64,000 bases of DNA from Tillus elongatus (Eukaryota; Arthropoda; Insecta; Coleoptera; Cleridae): positions 88,299,654 through 88,363,653 of the forward strand of contig OZ023262.1 in the NCBI GenBank assembly GCA_964006375.1, in the 5' to 3' direction. How positions within the stretch are numbered: position 1 is the first letter of the stretch; the number at the start of each line of letters is the position of its first letter. Below the pieces are notes generated by a model. The model saw only the letters and a list, made by a program, of their open reading frames with translations. It was not told the origin of the DNA and searched no databases. The position numbers and the translations under genes are program-made. Below, piece after piece: positions 27,431 through 40,112 of this stretch.

Positions 27431-27908
27431 TGTTGTCTATTTTGTTTCTGAACTTCCTTCTTTTGTTTTGCCAGCGACCTCTGTGTGTTATTTTTAGAAC
27501 CTACCCATATAACAATTGTGACGTTCTAGTCTGTCTAATATTAAACATATTAATTATTATGTCTTATGTCTACACTCTCATTTGTCGGCTCTAAAGGTTG
27601 GGGTGACGTAACTTTAAATAATGGAGTCTTCAACCATCTTCATCAGCGCACCATCTTTAAGAACGAAAGCCGCCATTTTATAATGTCAGGGATGTCAGCT
27701 TAATGTATCACAGGTTAGACCGCCATCTTTCATCCCGCCATTTTCCGCCATTTTGGTTCCTCCGTTTTGGTTCCGCCTCTAATATTAATTATTATTTTGT
27801 AAATCATCCATTTGTCTAATAATAAACTTTAATTATGTTACATGTATGGTTTGTTTGTAATTAAAAGTCGTATATATATATACCAACCTAAAACAATAAA
27901 TTAACAAG

Positions 27909-27983
27909 CGTCTGCTTAGCTTAACGGGTAGCATCGTTGCCTCCCATCTGAGTGCCCGGGGTTCGAAACTCACCTGCTCCAAA
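27909..27983 (+). tRNA. tRNA-like sequence (right arm), probably a pseudogene
   Basis: The plus-strand copy of the sequence described at 19482-19556, with the same A-box and B-box words. Confidence 0.45.
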
Positions 27984-28134
27984 TGGTTTTTTTCAAAATA
28001 TAATAATTTAAAGTAATAGGTTAGACACTTTGGAATGTTTGCATGTGACTGTCTGGCCCAAGTCGTGTGACGTCAAAGTTTCCTAGACAGGTCAATGACC
28101 TTAGAATGCAGAATAACACGGATGTGACTGTCTG

Positions 28135-28345
28135 GCCCAGGGCGTGGCTGGGCGCCGGCGCCGGGGCTGGCGCCGGGGCCGGGGCAGGCGCCGGGGCAGG
28201 CACCGGGGGCAGGCGCCAGGGCGTGGCTAGGCGCCGGCGCCAGGGCGTGGCGCCGGCGCCGGGGCAGGCGCCAGGGCGTGGCGCCAGGGCGTGGCGCCGG
28301 CGCCAGGGCAGGCGCCAGGGCGTGGCGCCGGCGCCGTGACGTCAC
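28135..28345. repeat. G+C-rich terminal array with TGACGTCA palindromes (right)
   Basis: The mirror of 19132-19340. The number and order of GGCGCC blocks differ slightly between the two ends, as expected for a slippage-prone array. Confidence 0.9.
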
Positions 28346-28388
28346 TTCCTGTGACGTCACTGTCTGCTCAAAGTGCCGCATTACCTAC

Positions 28389-30653
28389 TCCGGTCCTACT
28401 ACAAAAGGGACTGGAGATTCTCCTACCCTTCCTTATCAGGCTGTTCAGAGCCAGTCTGGCCTGGAACTATATTCCTTCCAGCTGGACGGTGGTTAGGGGG
28501 GTTTACATTCCCAAATTGGGGCGTAATGACCTCCTACCTACTTCACTGAGACCTCTCAGTATTACATCATTCCTCCTGAAGGGATTGGAAAAAATACTGG
28601 ACGGACACATTAGGGGGAACATCTTACCCAAGAACCCCCTAAATACCCACCAGTATGCCTATCAAACTGGCAAATCAACTGAGTTAGCGCTCAATAACCT
28701 CGTCGAGAAGATCACACACTCTCTGGAAAATGGAGAGGTTGCGGTGGCGGCATTTCTCGACATAGAAGGAGCATTTAATAATGCATTACCGATCTCCCTC
28801 TACGAGGCCACTATCGCTAGGGGGGTGGAACCTACCATCTGTGGCTGGATCGGAAACATGCTGCACAATCGGACCATTATTACCTCATTACGGGGAGAGG
28901 TGGTCAGCGTTAGGGCTGCGAGAGGGTGTCCTCAGGGGGGCGTTCTATCCCCCCTGTTGTGGTCCCTCTTTGTGGACGACCTGCTGGCTATCCTCGGACT
29001 CTGGGAGGTTGAGGTCCAGGCGTATGCGGATGATCTTGTCATAATGGTTAGAGGCAAATCTGAGGAGGAACTATCTAGTACTCTTCAAGAAGCACTAAAT
29101 GTAGTCAATGATTGGTGCCGTAGGGAACAGATGTCTGTGAACCCTCGCAAAACGATCATTGTCCCGTTCACCAGAAGAAGAAGGTTGGACAAATTAAAAC
29201 CACCTAATCTTATGGGGGAAAACATTCCATTTTCGGACCAAGCAAAATATCTGGGAGTTATCCTAGATAAGAAGCTCAACTGGGACAGACAGTTAGAAAA
29301 TGTTATCCGCAGGGCTAAGATGTCCCTGTGGACCTGCCGGAGAATCTGTGGGAACAACTGGGGAACAAACCCCCAACAGATGTACTGGCTCTATGTAGTG
29401 GTTATCAGACCTATGATAACATATGGAGCCATAGTTTGGTGGCCTAAGGTGCTTCGTGGTACCGCGAGGGCCAAACTGGCTCATCTACAGAGACAAGAAT
29501 GTCTGATGATAACGGGAGCGATAAGCACCGCACCATCAGTCGCTCTGGAGGTCCTCCTCAATATTCCCCCACTTCACATATGGCTGGAGAGGGTGGCGAG
29601 GTGGACAACGTACAGATTAATACAAACGGCAGATAACATGCCGAGGGAAGTCAGTCTGAGGGGGTCCGGACTCCTTGATGACAGTAATTGTCACAGGATT
29701 CTGGGAATGGTCTCGGACTTGATGCCTACTAAAATCAGCAGAGATCTGTCTTTCAAGACCGTCCTCCCGGAAAGGGAGGACTGGGACCGGAACCAATCGA
29801 CCCTGTTGAGAGCGGACCTCTGCTGGTACTCGGACGGCTCCAAAACCAATATGGGAGTAGGAGCCGGCGCCTATGGGGGCAGCACCGATGCTAGACTATC
29901 AGCTAGTCTCGGCAAGTACGCAACCATACACCAGGCAGAAGTTTATGCCATCGAGATGTGTGCAAGGGAAAGTTTAAAGGACCTATGCACAAACAAATCG
30001 ATAAAGATATATGCAGATAGCCAAGCTGCAATAAAAGCTCTTGGTTCCTACCGGTGCAATTCAAAGACGGTATGGAGTTGTAAATCTGCCCTTAACGAAT
30101 TGGGCAGCTGTAATGAGGTGTCGCTGGTCTGGATACCGGGTCACTCGGATCATGATGGCAACGTTGCGGCAGACGCGCTTGCCAGGAGTGGTGCCGAGTG
30201 CGGCTTTATCGGACCAGAACCGGTGCTGGGAATAACATCATGCACAGCAAAACGCACCTTAAAAACCTGGACAGATAGAAGGACAATTCAATATTGGCAA
30301 AATCTTCCAGGATTAGCTCACTCCAAGGCCTTCATAAATGGCCTGTCTGAGTCAAGGGCTAAGAAACTACTAGAGCTGAACAGACAACAACTGAGAACTC
30401 TAGTAGGCCTATATACAGGACACTGCCGCTTGCGGCATCACATGCACCGTATTTGAATCGGTCAGGAGACCGAGTGCCGACTGTGTATGGAGGATGACGA
30501 AACAGCAGAGCACGTGCTGTGTTCCTGTCCGGCAGCGGATAGGACTAGACACCTGCTCTTTGGCAAGGTAAAGCTTGCTCCAGAGGATCTGGATCGACTT
30601 TCGCCCACAAAGGTTATCGACCTCTGCAGGAGGCTGGATTTGTTGGGCGAAAT
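28389..30653 (+). pseudogene. RT and RNase H part of the LOA/R1-type ORF2
   Basis: The frame is open from before 28389 to TGA at 30454, then carries on in the same frame to TAA near 30653. RT motifs in order: RPLSITSFLLKGLEK, AFLDIEGAFNN (motif A), RGCPQGGVLSPLLW (motif B), QAYADDLVIMV (catalytic YADD) and KYLGVILDKKLNW. The RNase H domain follows with all four acidic residues: YSDGSKT, HQAEVYAIE, IYADSQAA and NVAADALAR. A CCHC-like tail (CRLC, CSCPAAD) ends the protein. Together these copy element RNA into DNA and remove the RNA strand. Lesions are the foldback insertion, a frameshift at 18528 and the TGA. Confidence 0.92.
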
Positions 30654-30779
30654 ATAAACATTAGGCGTGAGCCACAATAGACCGTTGGTCGCGGTGGAAG
30701 GTCCGGTATGGACCACTCACATACAACCTAACCTAACCTACCTTTCTATACAAGTATATTGGGACTCTAGACACAATAA
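30654..30779 (+). other. 3' untranslated end of the LOA/R1-type element
   Basis: A short G+C-balanced 3' tail ends with repeated CCTAA words near 30727-30740. This may be the element's terminal repeat, as many non-LTR elements end in short tandem repeats. Confidence 0.5.
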
Positions 30780-31836
30780 TATAATGGAACAACCAACCGA
30801 TACACATAACTCAGCCCGTTTAGTAAATGCTTTGTAGGCATTTTGAATAATATGTTGAATTGGAATACCGTCAATTGCCTCCCTCAACCTCAGTTTCAAC
30901 AAATCAAGATCGTTGTTTAATGGAACCGCCTAGACTTTCTGTTTGAGATAGCCCCATAAATAAAAGTCCATTTAGGTAAGATCGGGACTTCTGGAGGGCC
31001 AAGGTATTGGCCCATATCGACCAATCCACAGCCCAGGAAATTCGCGATCTAACCATTCTCGAACGATTCCTGTTGCATGTGCTCTGTGGCCGTCATGCTG
31101 AAAGTATGCTGTTTGTCTATCATCTAGTGACATGTTATGCAAATGGTCTCGAAGAATATTTTCCAGCATTTCCAGATAACTGCACTGGTTCATATTCCGC
31201 ACAGAAAAAAATGGCCCAATTATCCTAGTGTAAGAAACACCACACCACACATTAACTTTTTTATGGGATTGTCTTCTGCAATTAACTCTATAATTTGGAT
31301 TCTCCATAGATCAATGCCGTGAATTTTGGGAATTTACCACCCCATTAGTGGTGAAAGTGGATTCGTCCGAAAAAATAATACTTCTGCCACAAGTGTGATT
31401 TTGTAGATATTGTTCGCCGTACCATAAACAAAAATCAAATCGTTTTGACTCGTCATTTTCTTCCAAAGTGTGTATAAGTTTTGCTTTGAAAGGTTTCACC
31501 TTATTGATACGATAAATTTGTTGCAAATGCGATTTGCTAATATTGCCAATTTCTAATGCCCTTCTTCTTAATGATAATTTCGGAAAATGCCTAACAGAAT
31601 CCATAGCTAATGCAGCTGCAGCATTGTCTTCTTCATTTAGGTCGGATTTTGTCTTCTTAACATTTAAAACACCCCTAGTATGCAAACATTTTGTAACAAT
31701 TTTTTTTTAGACCTGTAGCGGAAACCGAATAATTTGGCCAGCGTTCAAGGAATTTTCTTACCGCTCCCTGATAAGAATGTTCTTCACCCAAACCATAGCA
31801 CTACACAATAAACACTTTTTGTTCTGTTGTTAACAT
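30780..31836 (-). pseudogene. DD41D mariner-type transposase with several stops
   Basis: One minus-strand frame carries nearly the whole protein. It starts MLTTEQKVFIV at 31836, then has a stop, RKFLERWPNYSVS (first HTH) and another stop. From 31685 come RALEIGNISKSHLQQIYRI (second HTH), the first Asp in IIFSDEST, TGA in place of a Trp codon at 31311, the second Asp in YFQHDGHRAH, and SPDLT-stop-MDFYLWGYL with the third Asp. The spacing of the last two Asps is 41. The C-terminus is degraded near 30800. The TIRs could not be paired with confidence; a CCTGTATA end lies near 32287. Confidence 0.85.
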
Positions 31837-32436
31837 TTTTAAATACAAAAGCTTGCCGTTGGTGACAAATCAAATTGACGTTTCAATTTTCCAAATAAGT
31901 AGTATCCCGGAAAACGAACAACAAGGCAGAGCTCAAGTAGCCATGCAACTCGCCAATTACTGCTTCGAATGTCCAATTGTGCGTTTACTTTAGTTTTTTT
32001 ATTGGTTGAGATGAAAGCAAACCTACCCCAAGTTTAATTATGGTAAAGACTTTTTTAAGACAGTTTCAAGTATTTTTTAAAGTACACCTAATCACAGAAG
32101 CCGTCGAACGTCATTTCAATAAAGCCGCAGCTAAAAAAAATGCATAGTAGGCTGGCCTGTTTGAAAATTGAAAGCCTGTCATAAATTTTAATTGTAAACA
32201 ATTTTTGTTAATAACTTTTTGCGGTATCTTCATAAACGAAGGTAGTTTACTCTTAATACATTTCATTACATCAGATATAAACCATCCTGTATATTAATTG
32301 ATTTTGTTCATTTTCTCAACATCTCAGTTTAAGACAAAGCAGGAGCGATGCCCAAAATATCATTATCTAATTCGAATTTTTTTGTCACTTATACCTTACC
32401 CACGCTCAATCCGTGGACACACACACACATACACAT

Positions 32437-32449
<13 letters not shown>
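31837..32449. other. Flank of the DD41D remnant; no gene
   Basis: An A+T-rich stretch with possible transposon end CATCCTGTATA near 32284 and a CA-rich tract at 32415-32450. No open frame has a recognisable product. Confidence 0.4.

Positions 32450-32526
<77 letters not shown>
32450..32526. repeat. (TA)n microsatellite
   Basis: A TA run that follows directly on a (CA)n-like tract. Confidence 0.95.
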
Positions 32527-32532
<6 letters not shown>

Positions 32533-32836
32533 CTTATATTTTCAGAGTTTTGTTGACTCTAACCAACAGTTTATCAATTGAAAATATTTTTAAGAAAATC
32601 CGCTACCATAACGCATTTGCTGTGACAGAACAATATCGAACGTATGATGCAAGGCTAAAGGTAATGGTTTATGAAAAATTGACTTCTAATTCTAAATAGT
32701 TTTGATAAATTTGTGTTTTAGTGAATTTTCTTAAAAAAAATTCACTAATGAGGAGGTCCCAACTTTTGAATTTTGAAAAAATTTCTTCAAATGAGCGCTA
32801 ATTAGGCCCGCCAGAACACATATCCGGGGTCAGTTT

Positions 32837-32838
<2 letters not shown>

Positions 32839-32931
<93 letters not shown>
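32839..32931. repeat. (TA)n microsatellite in TA-core copy
   Basis: A TA run at the fixed family position between GTCAGTTTC and ATCACACCGATAAC. Confidence 0.95.
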
Positions 32932-32935
<4 letters not shown>

Positions 32936-33714
32936 GGTATCACACCGATAACTCAAAAAATAATGGGCCGATTTTGATTAAATTTGGTGAATAAATTCCT
33001 TTTGCAAATGGCTTGGATAAGTTCGTAAGCCAGGAAAATATGCCCAGGTTTTAACGAAAAATTTTGTGTTTCCTTTCGAAAAAAATTTATATCTCCGGAA
33101 TTAACAAAGTAAGTGCAACCAAATTTGGTACGGTTTATATCCTTATAGGTAAGTTACCTACCAAAATGTAGCTATGTAGGTTAAAAGACAAAAAAGTTAT
33201 AGGCATTTAAAGAGAAATAAATTGGGGTTTTCCTCAAAACGTCAAAGTTGCGATTTAAAACGTCAAAATTGGCAACATTTAGGCAAATAACTTAAATCTA
33301 ATACGGGCTATAGAAATAAAATGCCTCAAGAAGGATGTTTTACAAACCCTAAAGTCTTCGTTTCAACCGTCATTGTCCTTCATTTTACTAAAATGTTTCC
33401 ATAAAATTCATTTCAAATAGACCCTTTCTCTGATGCTTGGTAGTCTTAGCTATCGAATTTATCGTGTAATTGTATATAATTTTTGTCAGATTTTCGTAAA
33501 AAATCATCAAAGCTCAATATATCCGTTATTATACAAGATATGAAAAAAAAATTGTATATATTAATTATAGGGTGTCTTGAGCTATATCTTAAAAAAATAT
33601 TTCTATAATCACAGGCTGGCACATAAGTCGTTGGTGATACAAATTTCCTTTTAATTAAACACGCATTTTTGCATTTTCCACCGAAATATAATGCATGTTT
33701 GTAAGAAAAGAAAA

Positions 33715-34023
33715 TCTGGATGCAGCAAGTGCGTTATGGTAGCGAATTTTGATCAAATGCTTCATATTTGAATAGCCCAATTTGCTATTAACCTATAAGT
33801 TTGACCAAGAAACGAGTTTTTCCGGGAAGACTTTAAGTTTTCTTTTGGATTTTTTTTTTACATTTTCACACAATAAAGTTATTTTTATGAAACATGGCAC
33901 ATTGTTTGTACTATATAGGTTATACTGGTTACCAAAATTGATTCTTAAAACGAAAACACACATATTTACAATAAAAACAATTTTATGGAAATTCACTACC
34001 ATAACGCACTTGCTGCGTCCAGA
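33715..34023. repeat. 309-bp inverted-repeat unit (MITE-like)
   Basis: The ends TCTGGATGCAGCAAGTG and CACTTGCTGCGTCCAGA are inverted. The interior matches 10488-10797. Confidence 0.8.
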
Positions 34024-35368
<1,345 letters not shown>

Positions 35369-35709
35369 ATATAAGTAATTGATTAAGTTGTTTTCACAAA
35401 TGTCAAATGGAACAACTTTTCATCAAAATAACTTTATTGTTTGAAAAGTACGAAAATTCTTATAACACAGACTTAAAGTGTTCCAGAAAAAACTTGTCCG
35501 ATTTTCCTAGCCAACGAACCTCTTTTAGCTTTTTACACACCTGGCAAGATGGAAAAGAGTGTCAAAATTTTTTTTTACCTAAAAGCTTTTTTTTTTACAA
35601 AAATTCGCTATTTTCAATTGGCTTTAATAATGTTACGTTAAAATTTTTGTTTACAATAACTTATTACTACTTTCTATAATATAAACCTGCGTACTGATTT
35701 GATTGTCAT

Positions 35710-35898
<189 letters not shown>

Positions 35899-36394
35899 CT
35901 CACCTCAAAAATTAAGGGCCTGATTTTCATCAAATTTGATAAACAGTATAACCTATATAGTAGCAACAGTCTACCATATTTTATTCTTTGAAAAGGTACA
36001 AAAATTGTGCAAAAACCAGCTTAAAATGATCCCGAAAAAACTGGTCCGATTTTCCTGGATAACGAACCTCTCCAAGCTATTTACCCACTTGGCAAAATAA
36101 AATTATTCACAAAAAGCTTTTCGATGAAACAAGAAAAAATTTTACATGAAAATTTGCAGACATTTTTTATTCACGAAAATCTGAAAATATTTTTTTACAA
36201 TGATTTATTAAACATTTATTAACAATTATTAAGATTTCACAAGAATCTTACAAAAATTTATTTCTACGGAAACAAAAAAGTTTCTACGAAAACTGACGAA
36301 TGTCCTTTTACGCAAAAATTTGCTACAGGAAATCACAACATTTAATTTACATACCTAACATTGTTTTCGACGACTTTCGTTAAAAAAAATGTAA

Positions 36395-36760
36395 GGCCTC
36401 GGTGGTTCAGAGGTAAGTACGTGTGCCTCTGAACCGAGGGGTACTGGATTCGATCCCAATGCTCTCCTTTCACTTTTTCAGTACATACTGCAAGTAAAAT
36501 CAACATCAACCGAGGCTGTGACAATATATTTGAGCGAGTTGAATGTCCACGTTCCGCTCTTTGGAGGGGGCATAAAGCCGTCGGCCCAGTGTCCATGCGA
36601 TGTTGGGCACGTTAAAGATCCCTACCCTCCTCACAGAAAGGCAGAGGTTCGCCAAAATTTTCAGGATAGTGAGGTGAAACTGCTCCATGGCGTCGGTGAG
36701 TGGCAATAGTCGCGAAAATAGGCCGACGTTAAAGAACAAAAAACAACAACAAACAACAAA
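36395..36760 (+). repeat. tRNA-derived SINE, full length
   Basis: The 5' head has pol III promoter boxes: A box TGGTTCAGAGG and B box GGATTCGATCC. The body carries TTTTTCAGTACATACTGCA, GGGCACGTTAAAGATCCC, AGAAAGGCAGAGGTTCG and CTGCTCCATGGCGTCGG, and the tail is AACAACAACAAACAAC. The same body recurs at 40637-40980, 46403-46530 and 57764-58078, so this is a dispersed family. SINEs have no protein and rely on a partner LINE. Open frames across it are incidental. Confidence 0.8.
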
Positions 36761-36875
36761 TTACACAATCTGATCAGATAACGTTAAAAATCAGTCAAAG
36801 AAAAAAAGTCTGGACACAGCAGTTCATTCATAAACTGCATTCGTGATAGAAGCTTTACTTAAAGATTACTAAAAA

Positions 36876-37530
36876 GTCTGGACGGAGCAAGTGCGTTATG
36901 GTAGTGAATTTTCAAAAGAATGTTTTAAATAGGAAATCTGTGTTTTTTAAAGAAAGCAGGCATCACATTTGGTTACCAGTATGACCTTTATAGTAGAAAC
37001 AATGTACCATATATCTCCAAAATAATTTTATGTTTGAAGATGTACAAAAATGTTTCGAAAATAAACTTAAAATGTTCTCGAAAAAACTAGTTTCCTCGCC
37101 AACAAACCTTATAGGTTAACAGAAAATTGAGCTACTCAAATTTGAAGCATTTAATCAAAATTCGCTGTATTATATGTCGATAAAAAATGCAAAAATACAA
37201 TACTATAAGGGTGTTCGAAAAAAGTTATTGTGGGGATCACCAACTTATGGGCCATCCTGTGGTAATCAAAATAATTTGCTAAGATGCAGCTTAAGACACC
37301 CTATAATTAATGTATACAATTTTTTCTAGTATCTTGTATAATAACAATTCTATTGCGCTTTACCGTAGAAATGCGTCACCCTGTATATATGTAAACATAT
37401 AAAAACTGAATGTAAACCCGGATATAGATTCTAGGGGGGCTAGTTTGAGCTCACTTGACGAAATCTTATTAAAATCCAAATGTCGCGGTCTCCTCACTAA
37501 CGAATTTCTTCTACGAAAATTAGCTAAAAA
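36876..37530 (+). repeat. TA-core copy without (TA)n
   Basis: It begins with the TCTGGACGGAGCAAGTG terminus at about 36876 and runs through the interior of the 310-bp unit. The right terminus is lost. It continues with GGGCCATCCTGTGG, CTTGTATAATAAC and CCCGGATATAGATTC to about 37530. Confidence 0.65.
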
Positions 37531-37559
37531 TTATAGACCGTTAAACAAAGCTATTCAGG

Positions 37560-38370
37560 CATTTTAAATAAAAATTACATCTTGTTCAAAACGTATATAA
37601 TCTGTACACTATTGTTTCACCAAATATAAAACTAAAAAACAACCATACATTTTTAGAGCGGTCGAATCGATTTTGGAACCTTTTGCGTAGCTACAACGCT
37701 ACAACGCTACAACCGAGGTATCTATGGATACGTTAACTGACGTTTTGTTTACATGATATTCACGCCGGTTTCATGCCCCGGAATATTTTATATTATATTA
37801 AAAGTAAACGTAACAATTGATACAGGATTATTATAATTGTCACTTGAAACACATTCAACGACTATTACAATCTAAATCTAAATCTAAAATAACAAACTGT
37901 TTTAGAGTCATTGTTTGAAGACACGACCTGATTTTGTCTACATTTCCACTGTATTATGCTACACTTTTAGTCTAAAACTATATTTGGGGCCGTGCATCAA
38001 GTTATGAATATAGCGTATTTTAAAAATTGCCTGGATCCTCTAGTTCAAAAACAAACACTTGTCAAATTTTTGATTTCATCTCGTATGTCATTTGCGATAT
38101 TTGTGGCCGAGATTTCACGATTGTTGGTTCGGGTGGTATGTTTTATGCATGTTATTTATTTTGTTTGCTTACTGTTAATATATAGTTTATACCTGTTGTA
38201 TGAATCAATCTACGCATGGCAGGTAACTAGTCGGTCTGCCAGGCATTAGACTTTAACCATCAAGTCCTTTCAACTTTTTCATGTGTTTCAGATTTTATTT
38301 TTAATTTGGAAAAACTCTAAATATTGTAAACCAAATTACTTAAAATTCACAAATAGGTTATATATAATTA
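37560..38370. repeat. Second dispersed repeat (also at 49400 and 52030)
   Basis: Shared phrases include ATCTTGTTCAAAACGTAT, CTGTACACTATTGTTTC, CTGATTTTGTCTACAT and CATTAGACTTTAACCATCAAG. These match 49410-49784 plus 50802-50850, 52020-52260 and 53150-53640 in the same order. Non-coding. Confidence 0.65.
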
Positions 38371-38376
38371 ATTTAT

Positions 38377-40010
38377 TTATCGTATGGCATCGACACACGT
38401 GCCATGGTTGGTTCTAATCCGGTTAACTGTTGTCCATATCTTGCGTGGTAGTTTGAAGCCGGCTGGAGTAGTTGTTATGCACGGCATGTTGTGAAGCTCC
38501 GGTTGGGCTGCCTTGGTCCAATTCAGCCTCCACTCGTTTATTGGATTGAAGTCGTCGACCACCAGGTCTCCAGCTGTTCTGAATGGGAGTTTTCTTGAGC
38601 GCAGCCTATTCCTTCCTATGTCATCGATATCTGTGTTTATTGGTAGTTGTGAGTTTTAAGAATCTTGTTGTACTCCCTGACAAGTGCCGTGGATCTCCAT
38701 ATCGTTGGGGGTGAAATGTGGCTCAGAACTGGTAGCCAGTAACCTGGTGTAGATCCTACTGTGCCCGAGATTATACGCATCGTATGATTCAATTGGACGT
38801 CGATCATTTGTACATGTGGGCTGTTTTGCCACACCGGAGCACAATACTCCGCCGTAAAGCTAACGAGCCGCAAGGCGGAGCATCAAAGCGTTGCAGCGGA
38901 GGAACTCCATGAGGTACCGCATTGTTTTTGTTTGAAGTTATTTCTTGTTTTAAGGCAGTCTTAGTTAGGTGTTGTTTGAAGGATAAAGTTCTATCAAGAG
39001 TTACTCCCAAATATTTAGGATATCGGTTATGGTGAAGCAGCCTGTCACCAAATTACACGTTGAGTTCTCTATTGGCCATGCAGTTGTTTAGGTGAAAGCA
39101 TGCCACCTCCATCTTGCCTGCACTAGGTTTGAGTCTCCAGTTGCGGAAGTATTTCCCTAGGGTGTCCAAATCGTCAGTTAGTGTTTCCGCCGTTTTTTTT
39201 TCTTCTATTTATTTGCTTCTAGTTGCTATTGCCCAGTCATCAGCATAGCCAAATTTTCTGGATCTTGTTGTGGGCATATCGGCGAGGTAACATTTGAACA
39301 GGAGCGGAGCCAGAACCGAGCCCTGAGGCAGATCGTTATTAAGTTTCTTCCAAACGCCGAGAGCATTTTCCATGACTAAAGTTTCTTTCAAACGCTTAGA
39401 GCATTTTCCATGACGACACGGAATAATCTATTGCTCAGCATGTTATCCATTATTCCCACAGTTGTTTTGCATGGTATTTCACGAAGGAGCATGTAGAGCA
39501 GTCCTTGTTTCCAAACAGTGTCATATGCCGCAGTTAGGTCTATAAATGCGACAGATGTTTTTAGCTGCATCTGGTACCCGGCCTCTATATGGGTTGTCAG
39601 TGACAGGACCTGGTCGGTGCATCTTCGCCCCGGTCTGAACCCAGCCTGCTCCACTGGTATGCTTTCTAGGATCTTTGGGCTTATTCTGCTGTATAAAAGC
39701 CGTTCTAATAGTTTGTAACTAGCACTTAGGAGCGCGATGGAACGATAGCTCTCTTGCCTGTCGTTTGGCTTTCCTTGTTCTAGAATAGCTATTATCTATG
39801 TTTGTTTCAATAATCGAGGGATAATTCCTGTATTTAAAATGTCAGTGAGGAGCCTGGCCAACCAGTCACGGGTGTTTTTTCCCAGATTTATTAGAAACTC
39901 CGGGTGTATACCTTCCCCGGCTTAACATCCTCCAGTACCTTTGTAATGTCCTCGTGGCTGAAGGGCGGGGAGTATTCTGACTGTAAATCAAATCGGTGAC
40001 GACTTTCAGG
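38377..40010 (-). pseudogene. 5'-truncated non-LTR retrotransposon RT, broken
   Basis: On the minus strand, pieces in shifting frames give a continuous RT. From the 5' side: PPFSHEDITKVLEDVKPGK, RSIALLSASYKLLERLL, EQAGFRPGRRCTDQVLSL, VAFIDLTAAYDTVWK (motif A), NDLPQGSVLAPLLFK (motif B), FGYADDWAIATRSK (catalytic YADD) and YLGVTLDRTLSFKQHL. The tail (SFTAEYCAPVWQNSPH to LPRKIWTTVNRIRTNHG) ends at 38377. Multiple stops and frameshifts, including a local duplication near 39375-39415, make it dead. No endonuclease domain remains. It belongs to the Jockey/CR1 superfamily; the clade is uncertain. Confidence 0.85.
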
Positions 40011-40020
40011 CACTTGAACT

Positions 40021-40023
<3 letters not shown>

Positions 40024-40109
<86 letters not shown>
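40024..40109. repeat. (TA)n microsatellite
   Basis: A TA run directly bordering the truncated 5' end of the retrotransposon remnant. TA-core words (AACATATAAAAATTCAAAC and the TTAGTGAATTTTC-type hairpin near 40213) follow. Confidence 0.95.

Positions 40110-40112
<3 letters not shown>

Larger units (their letters stand above)
19114..28384. mobile_element. 9.3-kb foldback element, Polinton-derived (putative)
   Basis: Two long inverted arms (19114-22346 and 24441-28384) flank a 2,094-bp centre. The whole interrupts the RT of a retrotransposon, so it is an insertion. Its edges read GGTAATGCGGCACTTTG inverted, flanked by TA on both sides (19112-19113, 28385-28386). A 6-bp duplication expected of Polintons is not seen. 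The centre holds truncated relatives of two Polinton/adintovirus-type proteins (C5 protease, polymerase-associated N-terminal domain). There is no integrase, polymerase core, capsid or ATPase. I infer a non-autonomous derivative that would depend on proteins supplied elsewhere. The arms are nearly identical over kilobases, which means recent origin or gene conversion. Confidence 0.75.
24441..28384 (-). repeat. Right arm of the foldback element (3.9 kb)
   Basis: This is the mirror of 19114-22346. It contains extra material: a duplicated hairpin block of about 175 bp near 24470-24820, and a segment (about 25030-25480) with no counterpart on the left. Confidence 0.9.
17417..30740 (+). mobile_element. 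LOA/R1-type non-LTR retrotransposon, split by a 9.3-kb foldback element
   Basis: An endonuclease (17781-18527), a linker (to 19110) and then RT plus RNase H (from about 28389) belong to one retrotransposon interrupted at 19111-28388. The codons before the break (SPGEDGVV) and after it (PVLLQKGLEILLP) join as the well-conserved start of the RT finger region. The domain order EN-RT-RNase H in one ORF, ending in a CCHC-like CRLCMEDDETAEHVLCSC motif, fits the LOA/R1/I group; I cannot choose the clade by eye. The 5' boundary is uncertain. The 3' end is near the CCTAACCTAACCTACC run at about 30730. Confidence 0.85.
32718..34023 (+). repeat. Full TA-core family copy
   Basis: Same order of landmarks as 9395-10797, starting with the TTAGTGAATTTTC hairpin and ending with the 310-bp unit. 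The two copies differ by scattered substitutions and small indels. Confidence 0.75.

Noticed and set aside
19021..28381. Arg-, Ala- and Pro-rich open frames over the GGCGCC arrays
   Set aside because: Open on both strands and in several frames because of G+C-rich repeats without stop codons. No domain, and frame length tracks array length.
19111..28388. A 6-bp Polinton-style target duplication at the foldback edges
   Set aside because: With AG...CT ends, the six bases on each side (GGTGGT and ACTCCG) do not match. Only TA is shared.
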